Shown here piece by piece: positions 8,349-21,615 of a stretch of DNA of 64,000 nt (positions within the stretch are counted from its first letter, which is position 1; each line of letters begins with the position of its first letter). Both the position numbers and the translations under genes were made by a program. The notes under the pieces are model-generated. The model was not told where the DNA came from, did no database searches, and saw nothing but the letters and a program-made list of their open reading frames with translations. The stretch comes from Marinobacterium weihaiense (lineage in GTDB: Bacteria > Pseudomonadota > Gammaproteobacteria > Pseudomonadales > Balneatricaceae): the NCBI RefSeq assembly GCF_019061305.1, contig NZ_JAHQZT010000004.1:144818-208817 (forward strand), in the 5' to 3' direction.

Positions 8349-9266
8349 ATGTCGAACAAATCTCAATCCAGAGCCGTCCTGTTGGGCCTGAGTGCCGTGC
8401 TGCTCTGGTCCACCGTGGCTACCGCGTTCAAACTTTCCCTGCAGCAGATGAGTCCGCTGCAGCTGCTGGGCTGGGCCGGGCTGTTTTCCACCCTGGTGCT
8501 GATGGTTGGGGTCAGCTGGCAGCGAGGCTGGGGCGAACTCTTGGCCCAGGCCCGGCAGCGGCCGCTGTTTTACCTCGGGCTGGGGGTGTTGAATCCGGCG
8601 TTCTATTATCTGGTGCTGTTTCGGGCCTATGATCTGCTGCCGGCGCAGCAGGCGCAGGCGCTGAACTACACCTGGGCGCTGACGCTGGCGCTGCTGGCGG
8701 TGCCCCTGTTGAAGCAGCGCCTGCAGCGCGTGGATCTGCTGGCAATGCTGCTGGGCTACAGTGGTGCCCTGGTGATCGCTACTCGCGGGGATTTGCTGGG
8801 GCTGGCGTTCGATAGTGTGCCGGGGGTGATGCTGGCGTTGTTCAGCACCCTGATCTGGGCGTTGTACTGGATCCTCAACACCCGTGCCGAGGCCAGCCCG
8901 GCCGTGACGCTGCTGCTGTGCTTCCTGTGTGGCACGCCGCTGGTGTGGGGGCTGATGGCCTGGCAGGGAGAATGGGTACTGCCGGGCTGGCAGGGGCTGT
9001 TGGGAGCTGCTTATGTGGGGCTGTTCGAGATGGGGCTGACCTTCATGCTCTGGCTGGGCGCCATGCGGGCGGCGACCCATGTCAGCCGCATTTCCAACCT
9101 GATTTTTTTATCGCCGTTCCTGTCGCTGGTGTTCATACATTTCCTGCTGCACGAGCCGATCGCGCCCGCCACGTTCATCGGCCTGGCGCTGATCGTCACC
9201 GCCGTGGTCTGGCAGCAGCGGGCGGCGCGGTCAGAGCCAGCGCCAGCGACGGAACAGCCAGAATAG
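8349..9266 (+). CDS. EamA/DMT-family transporter
   Basis: Inner-membrane drug/metabolite transporter-type permease of 305 residues with about ten hydrophobic segments in two EamA repeats. The first repeat opens RAVLLGLSAVLLWSTVATAFK, a typical family start; the second includes the ALFSTLIWALYWILNTR segment. The substrate (metabolite or amino-acid export) cannot be deduced. ATG 8349 starts at the first membrane segment although its ribosome site is weak; the open frame runs farther upstream but overlaps the previous gene. Its last 36 bases overlap the end of zntB on the other strand. Confidence 0.9.
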   Translation: MSNKSQSRAVLLGLSAVLLWSTVATAFKLSLQQMSPLQLLGWAGLFSTLVLMVGVSWQRGWGELLAQARQRPLFYLGLGVLNPAFYYLVLFRAYDLLPAQQAQALNYTWALTLALLAVPLLKQRLQRVDLLAMLLGYSGALVIATRGDLLGLAFDSVPGVMLALFSTLIWALYWILNTRAEASPAVTLLLCFLCGTPLVWGLMAWQGEWVLPGWQGLLGAAYVGLFEMGLTFMLWLGAMRAATHVSRISNLIFLSPFLSLVFIHFLLHEPIAPATFIGLALIVTAVVWQQRAARSEPAPATEQPE

Positions 9267-10205
9267 CCCAGCAACCATCAGCGTCAGGGCAACCAGGAAC
9301 AGCACGAAGGCGTTGTCGTTGTCGGCGCCCGGGATACCGCCGACATTGATGCCGAGCAGGCCGGTGAGAAAGCCCAGGGGCAGAAACACTGCTGAGATGA
9401 TCGACAGCACATACATGCGCTGGTTGAGCTGTTCGCCCTGCTGGCTGGCCAGTTCTTCCTGCGCCATGGCGGCCCGCTCGCGCAGCATGTCCAGATCCTC
9501 GATATGACGCAGCAGCCGGTCGCTGATTTCGCGCAGGGCCAACTTGGTATCCAGGGTCAGCCAGCCCAGTCGTTCGCCCTGCAGCTGGTTGAAGGCATCG
9601 CGTTGGGGGGCGTAATAGCGCCTCAGGCTGATGGTCTGGCGGCGCAGGGTGCGCACGGCCTGGCGCATCTCGCCACCGGGCTGGACCAGCAGATCCAGTT
9701 CCAGCTCCGATAGCGCATCGTCCAGCTGTTCCACGGTGGTGCCCATGCGCTCCACCAGACGGTCGTTGAGCTGCACGATCAGCTCGGCGCTGTTGGCCGG
9801 GCCGCAGCCCTGCTGGAGGTCGTCCAACAGACGGGTAATGGACATCAGGCGCCGCTTGCGGGTGGAGATGATACGGTTGGCCGACAGGCATAGACGAATC
9901 GAGACCATGTCCTCCGGGTCGGCACCGGGGTTGGTGTTGACGCCGCGCAGGGCCAGCAGCAGATACTCATTGAGCACGGCGGCACGGGGGCGGGTATTTT
10001 CGGCCAGCAGTGATTCCACGGCCAATTCGGGCAGGCCGCTGTGCTGCTCCAGCCAGGTGCGGCTGCCGGTATCGGTGTAGTCCAGGTGTAGCCAGAGGGT
10101 GCCCTGTTCCGGGCGCCAGGCGTCTACTTGTGCCGGTGTCAGGGGCTGGGCGCCACCTTGACCATCGAGCAGCAATGCATGCAGGGGATTCAGTTCGAGG
10201 GTCAT
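9231..10205 (-). CDS. zntB: CorA-superfamily zinc transporter ZntB
   Basis: Metal-ion transporter of the CorA/ZntB family in the inner membrane. The 324-residue product has a long cytoplasmic N-terminal funnel (about residues 1-260, helix-rich) and two C-terminal membrane helices, with the signature loop GLLGINVGGIPG between them. ZntB members have GxN followed by VGGIPG, unlike the YGMNF of classical CorA. ATG 10205 is preceded by AAGGAG. It is the last gene of the dapE-rlmA-unknown-unknown-zntB run; its 3' end overlaps the convergent EamA gene. Zinc, rather than magnesium, is from family knowledge. Confidence 0.9.
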   Translation of the reverse strand: MTLELNPLHALLLDGQGGAQPLTPAQVDAWRPEQGTLWLHLDYTDTGSRTWLEQHSGLPELAVESLLAENTRPRAAVLNEYLLLALRGVNTNPGADPEDMVSIRLCLSANRIISTRKRRLMSITRLLDDLQQGCGPANSAELIVQLNDRLVERMGTTVEQLDDALSELELDLLVQPGGEMRQAVRTLRRQTISLRRYYAPQRDAFNQLQGERLGWLTLDTKLALREISDRLLRHIEDLDMLRERAAMAQEELASQQGEQLNQRMYVLSIISAVFLPLGFLTGLLGINVGGIPGADNDNAFVLFLVALTLMVAGLFWLFRRWRWL

Positions 10206-10221
10206 GGCGGCTCTCCTTGAG

Positions 10222-10611
10222 TTATTCGGTACGCCAGGTGATCTTTTCGGTAGCGCCGTCTTCGATTTTCCACCATTCATCCGGGTCATCGCCGTCCTGC
10301 CAGCCGGACACAATGCAGCGCACTTGGGTCTGCAGGGAGCGGGCGGCCTCTTCGGCGCAGTCCAGGTCGCGCTGCCAGGGGGTGGCGTCGGAGCGGAACC
10401 AGACGCTGGTCCAGGCCTTGCCGACCGCCTTTTCATTGATCATCACCGGGACGCGGGCACCGTCCAGAACCGTCTGGAAGGCATGGAGGCCACCGCCGCC
10501 CGGCTGTGGTGTCAGGCTGTCGCAACGTGCCCGCAGCCAGTCCAGAATCTGCTCCAGAGAGCGGCCTTTGATATAGATTTCAATGTCGGGGTGGCGGGTG
10601 TCGTTGCTCAT
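10222..10611 (-). CDS. Conserved-looking hypothetical protein, 129 aa
   Basis: Small soluble protein I cannot name. It begins SNDTRHPDIEIYIKG and includes LEQILDWLRARCDSLTPQPGG, then a Trp-rich end (VSGWQDGDDPDEWWKIEDG). No signal peptide or membrane segment. Its start lies 32 bases inside the end of the upstream membrane-protein gene and its stop is 16 bases before zntB, so it sits tightly within an operon. The overlapping start and continuous coding on this strand support it being real. Confidence 0.75.
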   Translation of the reverse strand: MSNDTRHPDIEIYIKGRSLEQILDWLRARCDSLTPQPGGGGLHAFQTVLDGARVPVMINEKAVGKAWTSVWFRSDATPWQRDLDCAEEAARSLQTQVRCIVSGWQDGDDPDEWWKIEDGATEKITWRTE

Positions 10612-10876
10612 CGTTGTCGTCCAGAAGATGCCAGATGCGTAAAAGGCTCAGGCTGAGGTAGCCCAGTAGTGCGAGTATGCTGCCGAGGCCGAGCAGGATC
10701 AAGCCGGCCAGTGCTACCAGCTCGGCCTTGAGGCCGGGCGGCAGGCGGTGCTGGGCCAGCAGGATGCTGCCCATGCCGACGAAGAACAGCGCGGCTCCGC
10801 TGATCAGCAGGCGCAGGTTGCCTCTGGGGTCCTGCGCACGCCGGCGCAGCCAGGCTTTCAGGGTGGTTCCGCGCAT
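10580..10876 (-). CDS. Small two-helix membrane protein, 98 aa
   Basis: Not recognised. The product is 98 residues: a basic N-terminus (RGTTLKAWLRRRAQDPRG), then two hydrophobic segments (about residues 20-40 and 50-80) and a charged histidine-rich tail. It begins three bases after the rlmA stop and overlaps the next gene by 32 bases, so it is translated as part of this operon. Function unknown; the context gives only a loose link with zntB. Confidence 0.75.
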   Translation of the reverse strand: MRGTTLKAWLRRRAQDPRGNLRLLISGAALFFVGMGSILLAQHRLPPGLKAELVALAGLILLGLGSILALLGYLSLSLLRIWHLLDDNDEQRHPPPRH

Positions 10877-10879
10877 GGC

Positions 10880-12930
<2,051 letters not shown>

Positions 12931-13962
12931 TTAGTTGTGCTTGTGCAGCTCGGCGTTCAGTTCGATCGCGCTCTGGTTGGTTTTCACCTCGATGCGACCG
13001 TTCTGGGAGTTGCGACGGAACAGCAGATCCGGTTTGCCGGCCAGTTCGCCCGCCTTGACTACACCCACTTCGTTGTTCTGGTCATCCAGCAGGGTCACCT
13101 TGGAGCCGCCGGTCACGTACAGACCCGCTTCGATGGTGCAGCGGTCGCCCAGCGGCAGGCCCAGACCGGCATTGGCGCCGAGCAGGCAGTTTTCGCCTAC
13201 GGAGATGACCACGTTATTGCCACCGGAGAGGGTACCCATGGTGGAGGCGCCACCGCCGATGTCGGAGCCGTTGCCGACCACAACGCCCGCGGAGATGCGG
13301 CCTTCAACCATGCTCACGCCCATCGTACCGGCGTTGAAGTTGATGAAGCCTTCGTGCATTACAGTGGTGCCTTCGCCGACGTGCGCGCCCAGGCGGATGC
13401 GGGACGCATCACCGATACGGATACCGGCCGGTACCGCGTAGTTGGCCATTTTCGGGAACTTGTCCACAGACAGCACGTCCAGTACGCGGCCCTGGGCGCG
13501 GGCGGACAGCTGACGGCGCGGCAGGTCTTCCAGTGCCACGGCCCCTTCGCTGGTCCAGGCCACGTTCGGCAGCAGCGGGAACATGCCGCTCAGGTCGATG
13601 CCGTGCGGCTTGACCAGACGGTGCGACAGCAGTGACAGCTTCAGGTACACCTCGGCGGTCGTCTGCGGTGCGGCATCGGTTTCCAGGATGCACAGCACCA
13701 GCGGCTGCTGGGTGCCTTCCAGGATCTCGACCACTTCCGCCTGATCTTCGGCATCCACGGACAGGAACGCGGCTTCCAGTGCCTTGAGCTGGCTGGCGTT
13801 CAGTTCGATGGTCTGGTTGCCACCTGCGTAACCGACCTTGTCGGCCACGGCCGCGATCAGGGCATCGTCTGCATTCAGCAGCGGTGCGTTGTAGTACACC
13901 TCCAGCCACTCACCGGCAGAAGACTTGGTACCTACACCCAGACCCAGTGCGAAATTCGCCAT
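12931..13962 (-). CDS. dapD: Tetrahydrodipicolinate N-succinyltransferase DapD
   Basis: Transfers succinyl from succinyl-CoA to tetrahydrodipicolinate, the committed step of the succinylase DAP route. The 343-residue protein is of the longer pseudomonad-like DapD type rather than the ~275-residue enterobacterial form. Its C-terminal half is a left-handed beta-helix built of hexapeptide-like repeats (IRIGDASRIRLGAHVGEGTTV, VVVGNGSDIGGGAS, ENCLLGANAGLGLPLGDRC). The N-terminal half opens MANFALGLGVGTKSSAGEWLEVYY. It is the third gene of a dapC-yffB-dapD run and is followed by a terminator. Confidence 0.97.
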   Translation of the reverse strand: MANFALGLGVGTKSSAGEWLEVYYNAPLLNADDALIAAVADKVGYAGGNQTIELNASQLKALEAAFLSVDAEDQAEVVEILEGTQQPLVLCILETDAAPQTTAEVYLKLSLLSHRLVKPHGIDLSGMFPLLPNVAWTSEGAVALEDLPRRQLSARAQGRVLDVLSVDKFPKMANYAVPAGIRIGDASRIRLGAHVGEGTTVMHEGFINFNAGTMGVSMVEGRISAGVVVGNGSDIGGGASTMGTLSGGNNVVISVGENCLLGANAGLGLPLGDRCTIEAGLYVTGGSKVTLLDDQNNEVGVVKAGELAGKPDLLFRRNSQNGRIEVKTNQSAIELNAELHKHN

Positions 13963-14026
13963 TGTTTACTCCGTTGTTCTAGTCGTCAGAAAAGGTTCAA
14001 AAATTCGGTCGTGCGGCGCCGAGGGC

Positions 14027-14377
14027 TCAGCGCGCGAACAGGGCCGCGTACTGCTCGGCCTTGAAGCCCACTTCAACGCGGCCGTCCGCCAGTTCCAGTA
14101 CCGGGCGCTTGATCAGCGTCGGCTGCTCCACCAGCAGCGCCTTCAGCGCAGCTTCATCGGTACTGGCCTTGATGTCGTCCGGCAGCTGGCGCCAGGTGGT
14201 GCCGCGCTTGTTCAGGACCTTGTCCAGGCCGAGCGCGGCGCACCAACGCTCGACCTGCTCGGCGCTCAGGCCCTGCTTGCGAAAGTCATGAAACACGAAG
14301 TTGATCGCTTCGGCTTCCATCCACTTGCGCGCCTTGCGCACGGTGTCACAGTTGCTGATGCCGTAAAGGGTGGTCAC
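14027..14377 (-). CDS. ArsC/Spx-family protein, YffB-like
   Basis: Small thioredoxin-fold protein of the ArsC/Spx superfamily, related to E. coli YffB. The 116-residue product opens TTLYGISNCDTVRKARKWM, with a single candidate redox Cys in the N-C-D-T motif; an RPVLEL segment near residue 90 is the family's cis-proline region. GTG 14377 is chosen because GAGGAG lies just ahead and the family starts here; an in-frame ATG at 14434 would extend back inside dapC. Cellular substrate not established; arsenate reduction is not implied by the fold. It sits between dapC and dapD, an arrangement seen in pseudomonad-type genomes, so it is probably co-transcribed. Confidence 0.9.
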   Translation of the reverse strand: MTTLYGISNCDTVRKARKWMEAEAINFVFHDFRKQGLSAEQVERWCAALGLDKVLNKRGTTWRQLPDDIKASTDEAALKALLVEQPTLIKRPVLELADGRVEVGFKAEQYAALFAR

Positions 14378-14387
14378 GCCGCGCTCC

Positions 14388-15584
14388 TCAGAGTGATTCG
14401 ATGTAGCGGCGAATGCGTTCGGCCGCTTCGACACATTCGGACACGCTAGCCACCAGTGCCATGCGCACGAAGCCCTCGCCAGGTACCACGCCGTCCACTT
14501 CGCGGGACAGGTAACGGCCCGGCAGTACGGTCAGGTTTTGCTGTTCGAACAGTCCCTTGGCGAATGCGTCATCGGCGATCGGCGTCGGGGCCCAGAGGTA
14601 GAAGCTGGCATCGGACTGCTTCACGTCCATCACCGGCTGCAGTACGCGCAGCACGGCATCGAACTTGTGGCGGTACTGACTGCGGTTCTCCAGCACATGG
14701 CCCTCGTCGTTCCAGGCCGCGATGGACGCCAGCTGGTGCTGGATCGGCATCGAGCAGCCGTGGTAGGTACGGTACAGCAGGAAGGGTTCCAGCAGGCGGG
14801 CATCACCGGCGATGAAGCCCGAGCGCATGCCCGGCAGGTTGGAGCGCTTGGACAGGCTGTGGAACACGATGCAGCGGGCGTAGTCGTCGCGGCCCAGCTC
14901 GGCACAGGCCTGCAGCAGGCCGGCCGGCTTGTCATGTTCGTCCGGGTACAGCTCGGAATAGCACTCGTCGGAGCAGATGATGAAGTCATGCTCGTCCGCC
15001 AGCGCAATCAGTTTTTTCAGGGTCTCGATGCTGTGCACGGCGCCGGTCGGGTTGCCCGGCGAGCACACGAACAGCAGCTGGCAGCGCTGCCAGATCTCGT
15101 CGGGCACGGCGTCATAGTCGGGGATGAAGCCGTTCTCGGCCAGACAGTTCAGGTAGTGCGGCTCCGCACCGGCCAGGTAGGCGGCGCCTTCATAGATCTG
15201 GTAGAAGGGGTTGGGCGATACCACCAGGGCATCATCCTTGCGCTCGATGGCCGCCTGGGTGAAGGCGAAGATCGCCTCACGGGTACCGTTGACCGGCAGG
15301 ACATTGCGCTCCGGGTCCATGCTGCCGCTGCGCAGTTCGAAGCGGCGCTCGCACCAGCCGGCAATCGCCTGACGCAGTTCGGGCATGCCCTTGGTTGTCG
15401 GGTAGTTCGACAGGCAATCCAGGTTGTCCGCCAGCACTTCGGTCACGAAGGGCGGCGCCGGGTGCTTGGGTTCACCGATGCCGAGCGAAATATGCTCGAG
15501 GCCTTGCGGCGGCTGGACACCGGCCTTGAGCACGGCCAGCTTTTCAAACGGGTAGGGCTGGAGTCTGTCGAGATCGAGGTTCAT
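14388..15584 (-). CDS. dapC: Succinyldiaminopimelate transaminase DapC
   Basis: PLP-dependent class I/II aminotransferase that aminates N-succinyl-2-amino-6-ketopimelate with glutamate. The 398-residue protein shows ISLGIGEPKHPAPPFV near the start, the NPFYQIYEG and SPGNPTGAV cofactor-pocket motifs, and the PLP lysine in SLSKRSNLPGMRSG. ATG 15584 is preferred over ATG 15590 because the AGGA ribosome site is only two bases from the latter. Directly followed by the yffB-like gene and dapD, giving the functional assignment over a generic aminotransferase. A perfect hairpin lies just upstream of its ribosome site. Confidence 0.93.
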   Translation of the reverse strand: MNLDLDRLQPYPFEKLAVLKAGVQPPQGLEHISLGIGEPKHPAPPFVTEVLADNLDCLSNYPTTKGMPELRQAIAGWCERRFELRSGSMDPERNVLPVNGTREAIFAFTQAAIERKDDALVVSPNPFYQIYEGAAYLAGAEPHYLNCLAENGFIPDYDAVPDEIWQRCQLLFVCSPGNPTGAVHSIETLKKLIALADEHDFIICSDECYSELYPDEHDKPAGLLQACAELGRDDYARCIVFHSLSKRSNLPGMRSGFIAGDARLLEPFLLYRTYHGCSMPIQHQLASIAAWNDEGHVLENRSQYRHKFDAVLRVLQPVMDVKQSDASFYLWAPTPIADDAFAKGLFEQQNLTVLPGRYLSREVDGVVPGEGFVRMALVASVSECVEAAERIRRYIESL

Positions 15585-15600
15585 GCGCATTTCCTGTCAG

Positions 15601-15619
15601 ACCCTGCAAAGTGCAGGGT
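15601..15619 (-). other. Perfect hairpin in the dapC leader
   Basis: Eight-base perfect arms ACCCTGCA / TGCAGGGT around a three-base loop, ending 16 bases before the dapC start. On the coding strand there is no U-run after it, so it is not a normal terminator of fumC; it could be a leader hairpin or a binding site. Role unknown. Confidence 0.45.
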
Positions 15620-15659
15620 TTTCGGTCACATTCAGGGGCGAAAGTATAGCGGATGGCGC

Positions 15660-17025
<1,366 letters not shown>

Positions 17026-17036
<11 letters not shown>

Positions 17037-20000
17037 GTCGGCTTTCCTTCTCGATTGACGGCTGCCCGGCGGCAGTCGTGCGGCGTAAGGGATTGAGCTC
17101 TTCCAGTACACTCAGCATGGCCGGTACCACTACCAGAATCAACAGGGTGCCATAGGCCAGGCCGAAGACGATGGAGGTGGCCATGGGGATTAGAAAGCGC
17201 GCCTGCAATGAAGTTTCAAACAGGATCGGTGTCAGGCCGCCGATGGTGGTCAGGGAGGTCAGCAGCACCGCGCGCAGGCGCTGACAGGCCGCTTCGGTAA
17301 TGGCGGCCTGCACCGCCATGCCTTTGTCTCGCAGGGACTTGTAGAAGGTCACCAGCACGATGGAGTCGTTGATGACGATGCCAGACAGGCCGAACAGACC
17401 GAACAGGGACAGCACGGTCAGATCCTGACCGGTCAGCAGGTGGCCAAAAATCGCTCCGGTCAGGCCCAGCGGAATGGCCAGCATGACGACCAGCGGCCAG
17501 CTCCAGGCGCCGAACACCCAGGCCAGGATGATGTAGATCAGCGCCAGAGCCAACACCAGGCCTGCTTTCATGTCCGCCAGGGTTTCGCGCTGGTCGCGGT
17601 TCTTGCCCTCGAAGCTGGCCTGAACGCCGAAGCGGCTGGTCAGGGACGGCAGGGCCTCTGCCTGCAGCCGGGCGATGACCTCGTCGGCATTGGTCTGTGC
17701 CTCGTCCAGGTCCGCCGACACGTTGAGTGCCAGCTGGCCGTCAATGCGTTGCAAGCTGTCCAGACCGGGGCGGGGCTGAAATTCGACCACGTTGCCGATG
17801 GGGGTCACCCGGCCGTCGGGCAGTACGATGGGCAGGGAACTCAGGGTGCTGAGGTGGTCGCGCCGGGCATCAGGCAACATCACGCGGACTTCGATCTCGT
17901 CGCGGCCGGCGTAGAAGGTTTGCACCGGCAGGCCGTCAAAGGCGGCCCGCAGCTGTTGCCCCAGGGTTTCCAGCTGGAGCCCGGCCGCCCGTGCCGCCGG
18001 CGTGAGGCTGAAGATCAGCTGGGAGCGGCCCCAGGGCAGATCGTCGTCGATGTTGGACAGGCCGGCGTAGCGGCTCAACGTATCCTGCAGGGCGATGGAG
18101 GCTTGCTTGAGAGTGCCCACGTCCGGGCCGGTCAGCTTGATCTCGATCGGCTTGCCCGGCGGACCGGCCTGGGCCAGATCGATGCTGAACTTTTCGATGC
18201 CTGCCGGCAGCTGGATACGTGCGCGCCACTGTTCAATCAGGGTCTGATTGCGCACCTCGCGGCTGTCGGCCGGGATCAGCTCCACGTACAGTGAACCATA
18301 GGCTTCGCCGGTAAAGGCGGTGGCGCTGCTGCGCGGGAAGTTGGCCATGCCGGACTCACGCAGTGCCACCTTAACCAGTCCGCCACCCAGCGCGGCGTCG
18401 GTGCGGGCCAGGGTTTGATCCAGGTGGGCCAGAAAACGGTCCACCTGGGTGGCAGGAGTGCCGGCCACGAACTTGACGTTGGCGGTGAGCGTGTTGGTGT
18501 CGACGCTGGGGAAAAAGGTGAACTGCAGTCGTCCGCCGGCAATCAGGCCCACGCCAACGATCAGCAGGCCCAGGGCGCAGGCTAGGGTTGTGCCGCGATG
18601 CCTGAGGGCTAGGGTCACGAAGGGGCGAAAGTGCTGCTCGCGCAGGCGTTCGAAACCGGCATCCAGGCGCTGGCGCAGGGCCGAGGGGCGCAGATCCTGC
18701 ACGCTGCGCAGGCTGTGGCTGAGGTGACCGGGCAGAATCAGCAGGCATTCCAGCAGCGATGCCAGAATCACGCAGATCACCACGGTGGGAATGTCGATCA
18801 GGATATTGCCGATGATGCCGCCGACCAGCAGCAGCGGCAGGAAAGCGGCAATGGTGGTCAGCGAGGATGCTACCACCGGCGCGGCCATGCGTGTGGCCCC
18901 GCCGATGGCGGCCTGCAGGCCGGGTTCGCCGCGCTGCACATGGGTGAGGGTGTCTTCGCCCACCACGATGGCGTCATCGACGATGATCCCCAGAGCCATG
19001 ATGAAGGCGAACAGGGACATCATGTTGATGGAGCCGCCAATGCCCCAGAGCACCGCCAGCGCGGTCATCAGAGAGACCGGAATGCCCACGCTGACCCAGA
19101 AGGCGACACGGGCATTGAGGAACAGAAACAGAATCAGTACCACCAGAATCAGCCCGCTGACGCCATTCTTGATCAGCAGCTGAATACGGTCGTTGATCAG
19201 CTGCCAGCTTTCGTTGAAGGCGATCAGACGGGTGCCTTCCGGTAGCGTCGGGCGGGTCTCGGCCAGCCAGCGGTTGAGGATCTCGGCGGCCACCAGGGTA
19301 TCGTCGCTTTCGGTGCGCTTGAGCTGCAGCATCACCGCGGGCTGGCCCTGCCAGGACAGCAGCACCGGCTCGTCCCGCGGGCGCTGGCTGACCTGGGCAA
19401 TATCGCCGACCCGGACCAGGCGACCCTGGTCATCGGCCAGCAGGGGCAGCTGACGAAAGCCCTCGGCATCGCGCTGCTGGCCCAGGCTGCGAATCTGGCG
19501 GGCGCCCTCGTCGCGGGCAGCCGTGCCCGCCGGCAGATCCAGGCTCTGCTGGCGGATGCGACCGGCGATATCGTGCAGGGTCAGGCCCAGCTGTTGCAGC
19601 TGTTCGGGCGGTACCTGAATGGCGATTTCCTGCTCGGGCAGGCCGATGAAGTCGATCTTGCGCACCCCCTGTTCCAGCAGCGCCTGCTCCAGCCGGTAGG
19701 CCAGGGGGCGCAGCTCCTGCAGCGAGGCACGATCCGAGGTGAGGATGACATCGGAAATGCCCTCGTAACGGATCACCTTCTGTACCAGGGGTTCCTCGCT
19801 GTCAGTGGGCAGATCGGCGCGAATGGCATCGATCTTCTGCCGCACTTCGGTCAGGGCGTAGTCGACATCCGTACCTTCCTCCAACTCGACGCGGAAGGAC
19901 GCCATGCCCTGGCTGGCGGTGGCGTAGAGGGTATCGATGCCGTTGACGGCGCGCAGTTCCTGCTCTACCGGCAGCAGGATCGAACGTTCCACATCCTCGG

Positions 20001-20160
20001 CGCTGGCGCCGCTCCAGACCACCTGAACGGTGACAATGTCGAGATCAAAGGTCGGGAAAAACTGGGTGTTGAGGTTGCGCAGGCCGAAGAGGCCGGCCAG
20101 CAGCAGCAACAGCATCAGCAGGTTGGCGGCGACACGGTGGCGGGCAAAGCGTGCAAGCAT
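17026..20160 (-). CDS. RND efflux permease (pump 1)
   Basis: Proton-driven inner-membrane transporter of the AcrB/MexB superfamily, 1044 residues, with 12 predicted membrane helices and two large periplasmic loops. Seen: the N-terminal helix with ANLLMLLLLLAGLFGL, the TM4 acidic pair in GIIVDDAIVVGEDT (proton relay), and the symmetrical C-terminal block FGLFGLSGIVINDSIVLV. It starts three bases after the adaptor gene's stop and its end overlaps fumC. No outer-membrane channel gene is next to it; the channel encoded at 26985-28358 might be shared. Substrate unknown. Confidence 0.92.
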
Positions 20161-20163
20161 GAT

Positions 20164-21426
20164 TTAGTCCACCACGTTGACCGGCAGGCCGCCGATGGCG
20201 TTGGGCAGCTGGGTGGTGATGATGCGATCACCCGGCTGCAACGAAGGGCCCTGCAGCAGGACCTGCTCGCGGCCGTCTGCCAGATAGCGTTGCCCGACCA
20301 GCTGTACCTCGACCGCTTCCAGGCGGTCGTCGTCCGCCAGGCGATACACGCGGTCCTGGCCATAGAGTGCATCCGGTGGCAGTGCGAACAGCCCCGGTTG
20401 GGGCGGTAGTTGCAGGCGCAGACTCAGGGTGCGACCGGGCGTGGGCGGTGTCGTATCCCCGGACAGGGCAAAGAGCGCATCCATGCCGGCCTGCCCCGGA
20501 TTGATGCGGGCGCTCAGGCGCTGCAGCTGCAGTGTCAGGGGCTGGCCGTCCAGTGTGGCGTCGGCTTTGAGCGGTTGACCGGCCGCATGCAATGCCTGGC
20601 GCACCACCGGCAGCAGGGCGGCCGGAATCTGGGCGCGCAGCTGCAGGCGGTCGACGTCGTACAGGGTCAGCAGGGGATCGCCGAGGCGGGTACGGTTGCC
20701 CACGGCGGTATCGATGCTGACAATACGGGCATTGAAGGGCGCGGTCAGCGCGGTGCGGGACAAGTCCAGCTCGGCCTGCTCCAGCAGGGCCTGGATGCGG
20801 TCCCGTTCGGCTTGCAGCTGGGCCAGCCGGTGCGGATGATCGGCAATGGCCTGGCGGCGTGCCCGTATGGCCAGGGCCTGCTGGCGGGTGGTCAGGCGGG
20901 TGTTGTCGAGCTGTTCCTGGCTCAGCAGGCTCCGCGCCTGCAGACGTTCGGCCCGGGCCACGCGCTCCTGATTCAGGGCCAGTACCTCCAACTCCAGTGC
21001 CAGCGAGCGCTGGTCGCTGCGATGGCGATTGTGCTCGGCGTCGATGCGGGCGTCGATGGCGTCCCGCTCAGCCTGACGCTGGCGCTGCAGCAGTGCGGCT
21101 TCGCGCCGATCCAGCTGCAGCAGTGGCGCCCCGGCAATCACGGTCTCCCCTTCCTGCACCAGGATGGCGATCACATCGGCATTCAGGGCACTGCTCAGGC
21201 GGGTCAGTTGCGGCGCCTCGAATTGGCCGTAGAGCTCCAGCTCGGGGGCGGCAGTAACGGGCGCCAAGGTCTGGCGGGTCACGTTCCAGCGCTTGATAGC
21301 CGCATCCTGCGCCTGGGGGGCGCTGCGGGTCTTGATCAATGCCAGCGTTACCAAGGCGGCAAGGGCTAGAATCAGCAGGGGCAGGAAGGGTTGCAGCCGT
21401 CGCGTCGTTCGGGAGATATCACGCAT
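20164..21426 (-). CDS. RND efflux periplasmic adaptor (membrane fusion protein), pump 1
   Basis: Periplasmic adaptor linking an RND pump to an outer-membrane channel. The 420-residue protein has one N-terminal membrane anchor (about residues 12-32, PFLPLLILALAALVTLALI), a split lipoyl domain, a long alpha-helical hairpin rich in Arg, Glu, Gln and Ala (about residues 115-210), and beta-barrel/membrane-proximal parts. There is no lipobox. ATG 21426 follows AAGGA; an upstream in-frame ATG would add a non-hydrophobic extension. First gene of the operon and divergent from the glycerate-kinase-like gene. No regulator gene is adjacent. Confidence 0.9.
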   Translation of the reverse strand: MRDISRTTRRLQPFLPLLILALAALVTLALIKTRSAPQAQDAAIKRWNVTRQTLAPVTAAPELELYGQFEAPQLTRLSSALNADVIAILVQEGETVIAGAPLLQLDRREAALLQRQRQAERDAIDARIDAEHNRHRSDQRSLALELEVLALNQERVARAERLQARSLLSQEQLDNTRLTTRQQALAIRARRQAIADHPHRLAQLQAERDRIQALLEQAELDLSRTALTAPFNARIVSIDTAVGNRTRLGDPLLTLYDVDRLQLRAQIPAALLPVVRQALHAAGQPLKADATLDGQPLTLQLQRLSARINPGQAGMDALFALSGDTTPPTPGRTLSLRLQLPPQPGLFALPPDALYGQDRVYRLADDDRLEAVEVQLVGQRYLADGREQVLLQGPSLQPGDRIITTQLPNAIGGLPVNVVD

Positions 21427-21615
21427 TGATGATCCTTGATCAACGAAGTGAAAGTCGGGATGCGCGGGGCATCTCGGCCCGGAAGAAGCGTTCATCATAT
21501 GAGAAAATGCTAATCGTATCCACGAACCGACAGCCTGTTCCGGGCGGCTTATGCCCCGGCCTCAACTGGTATAAACTGATGTTTCACAATGACCGAGCCG
21601 AACACAGGATGTCCC

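Noticed and set aside
15601..15619. Terminator of fumC
   Set aside because: On the fumC coding strand the hairpin is not followed by a U-run; the four T lie on the opposite strand, where no gene precedes it.
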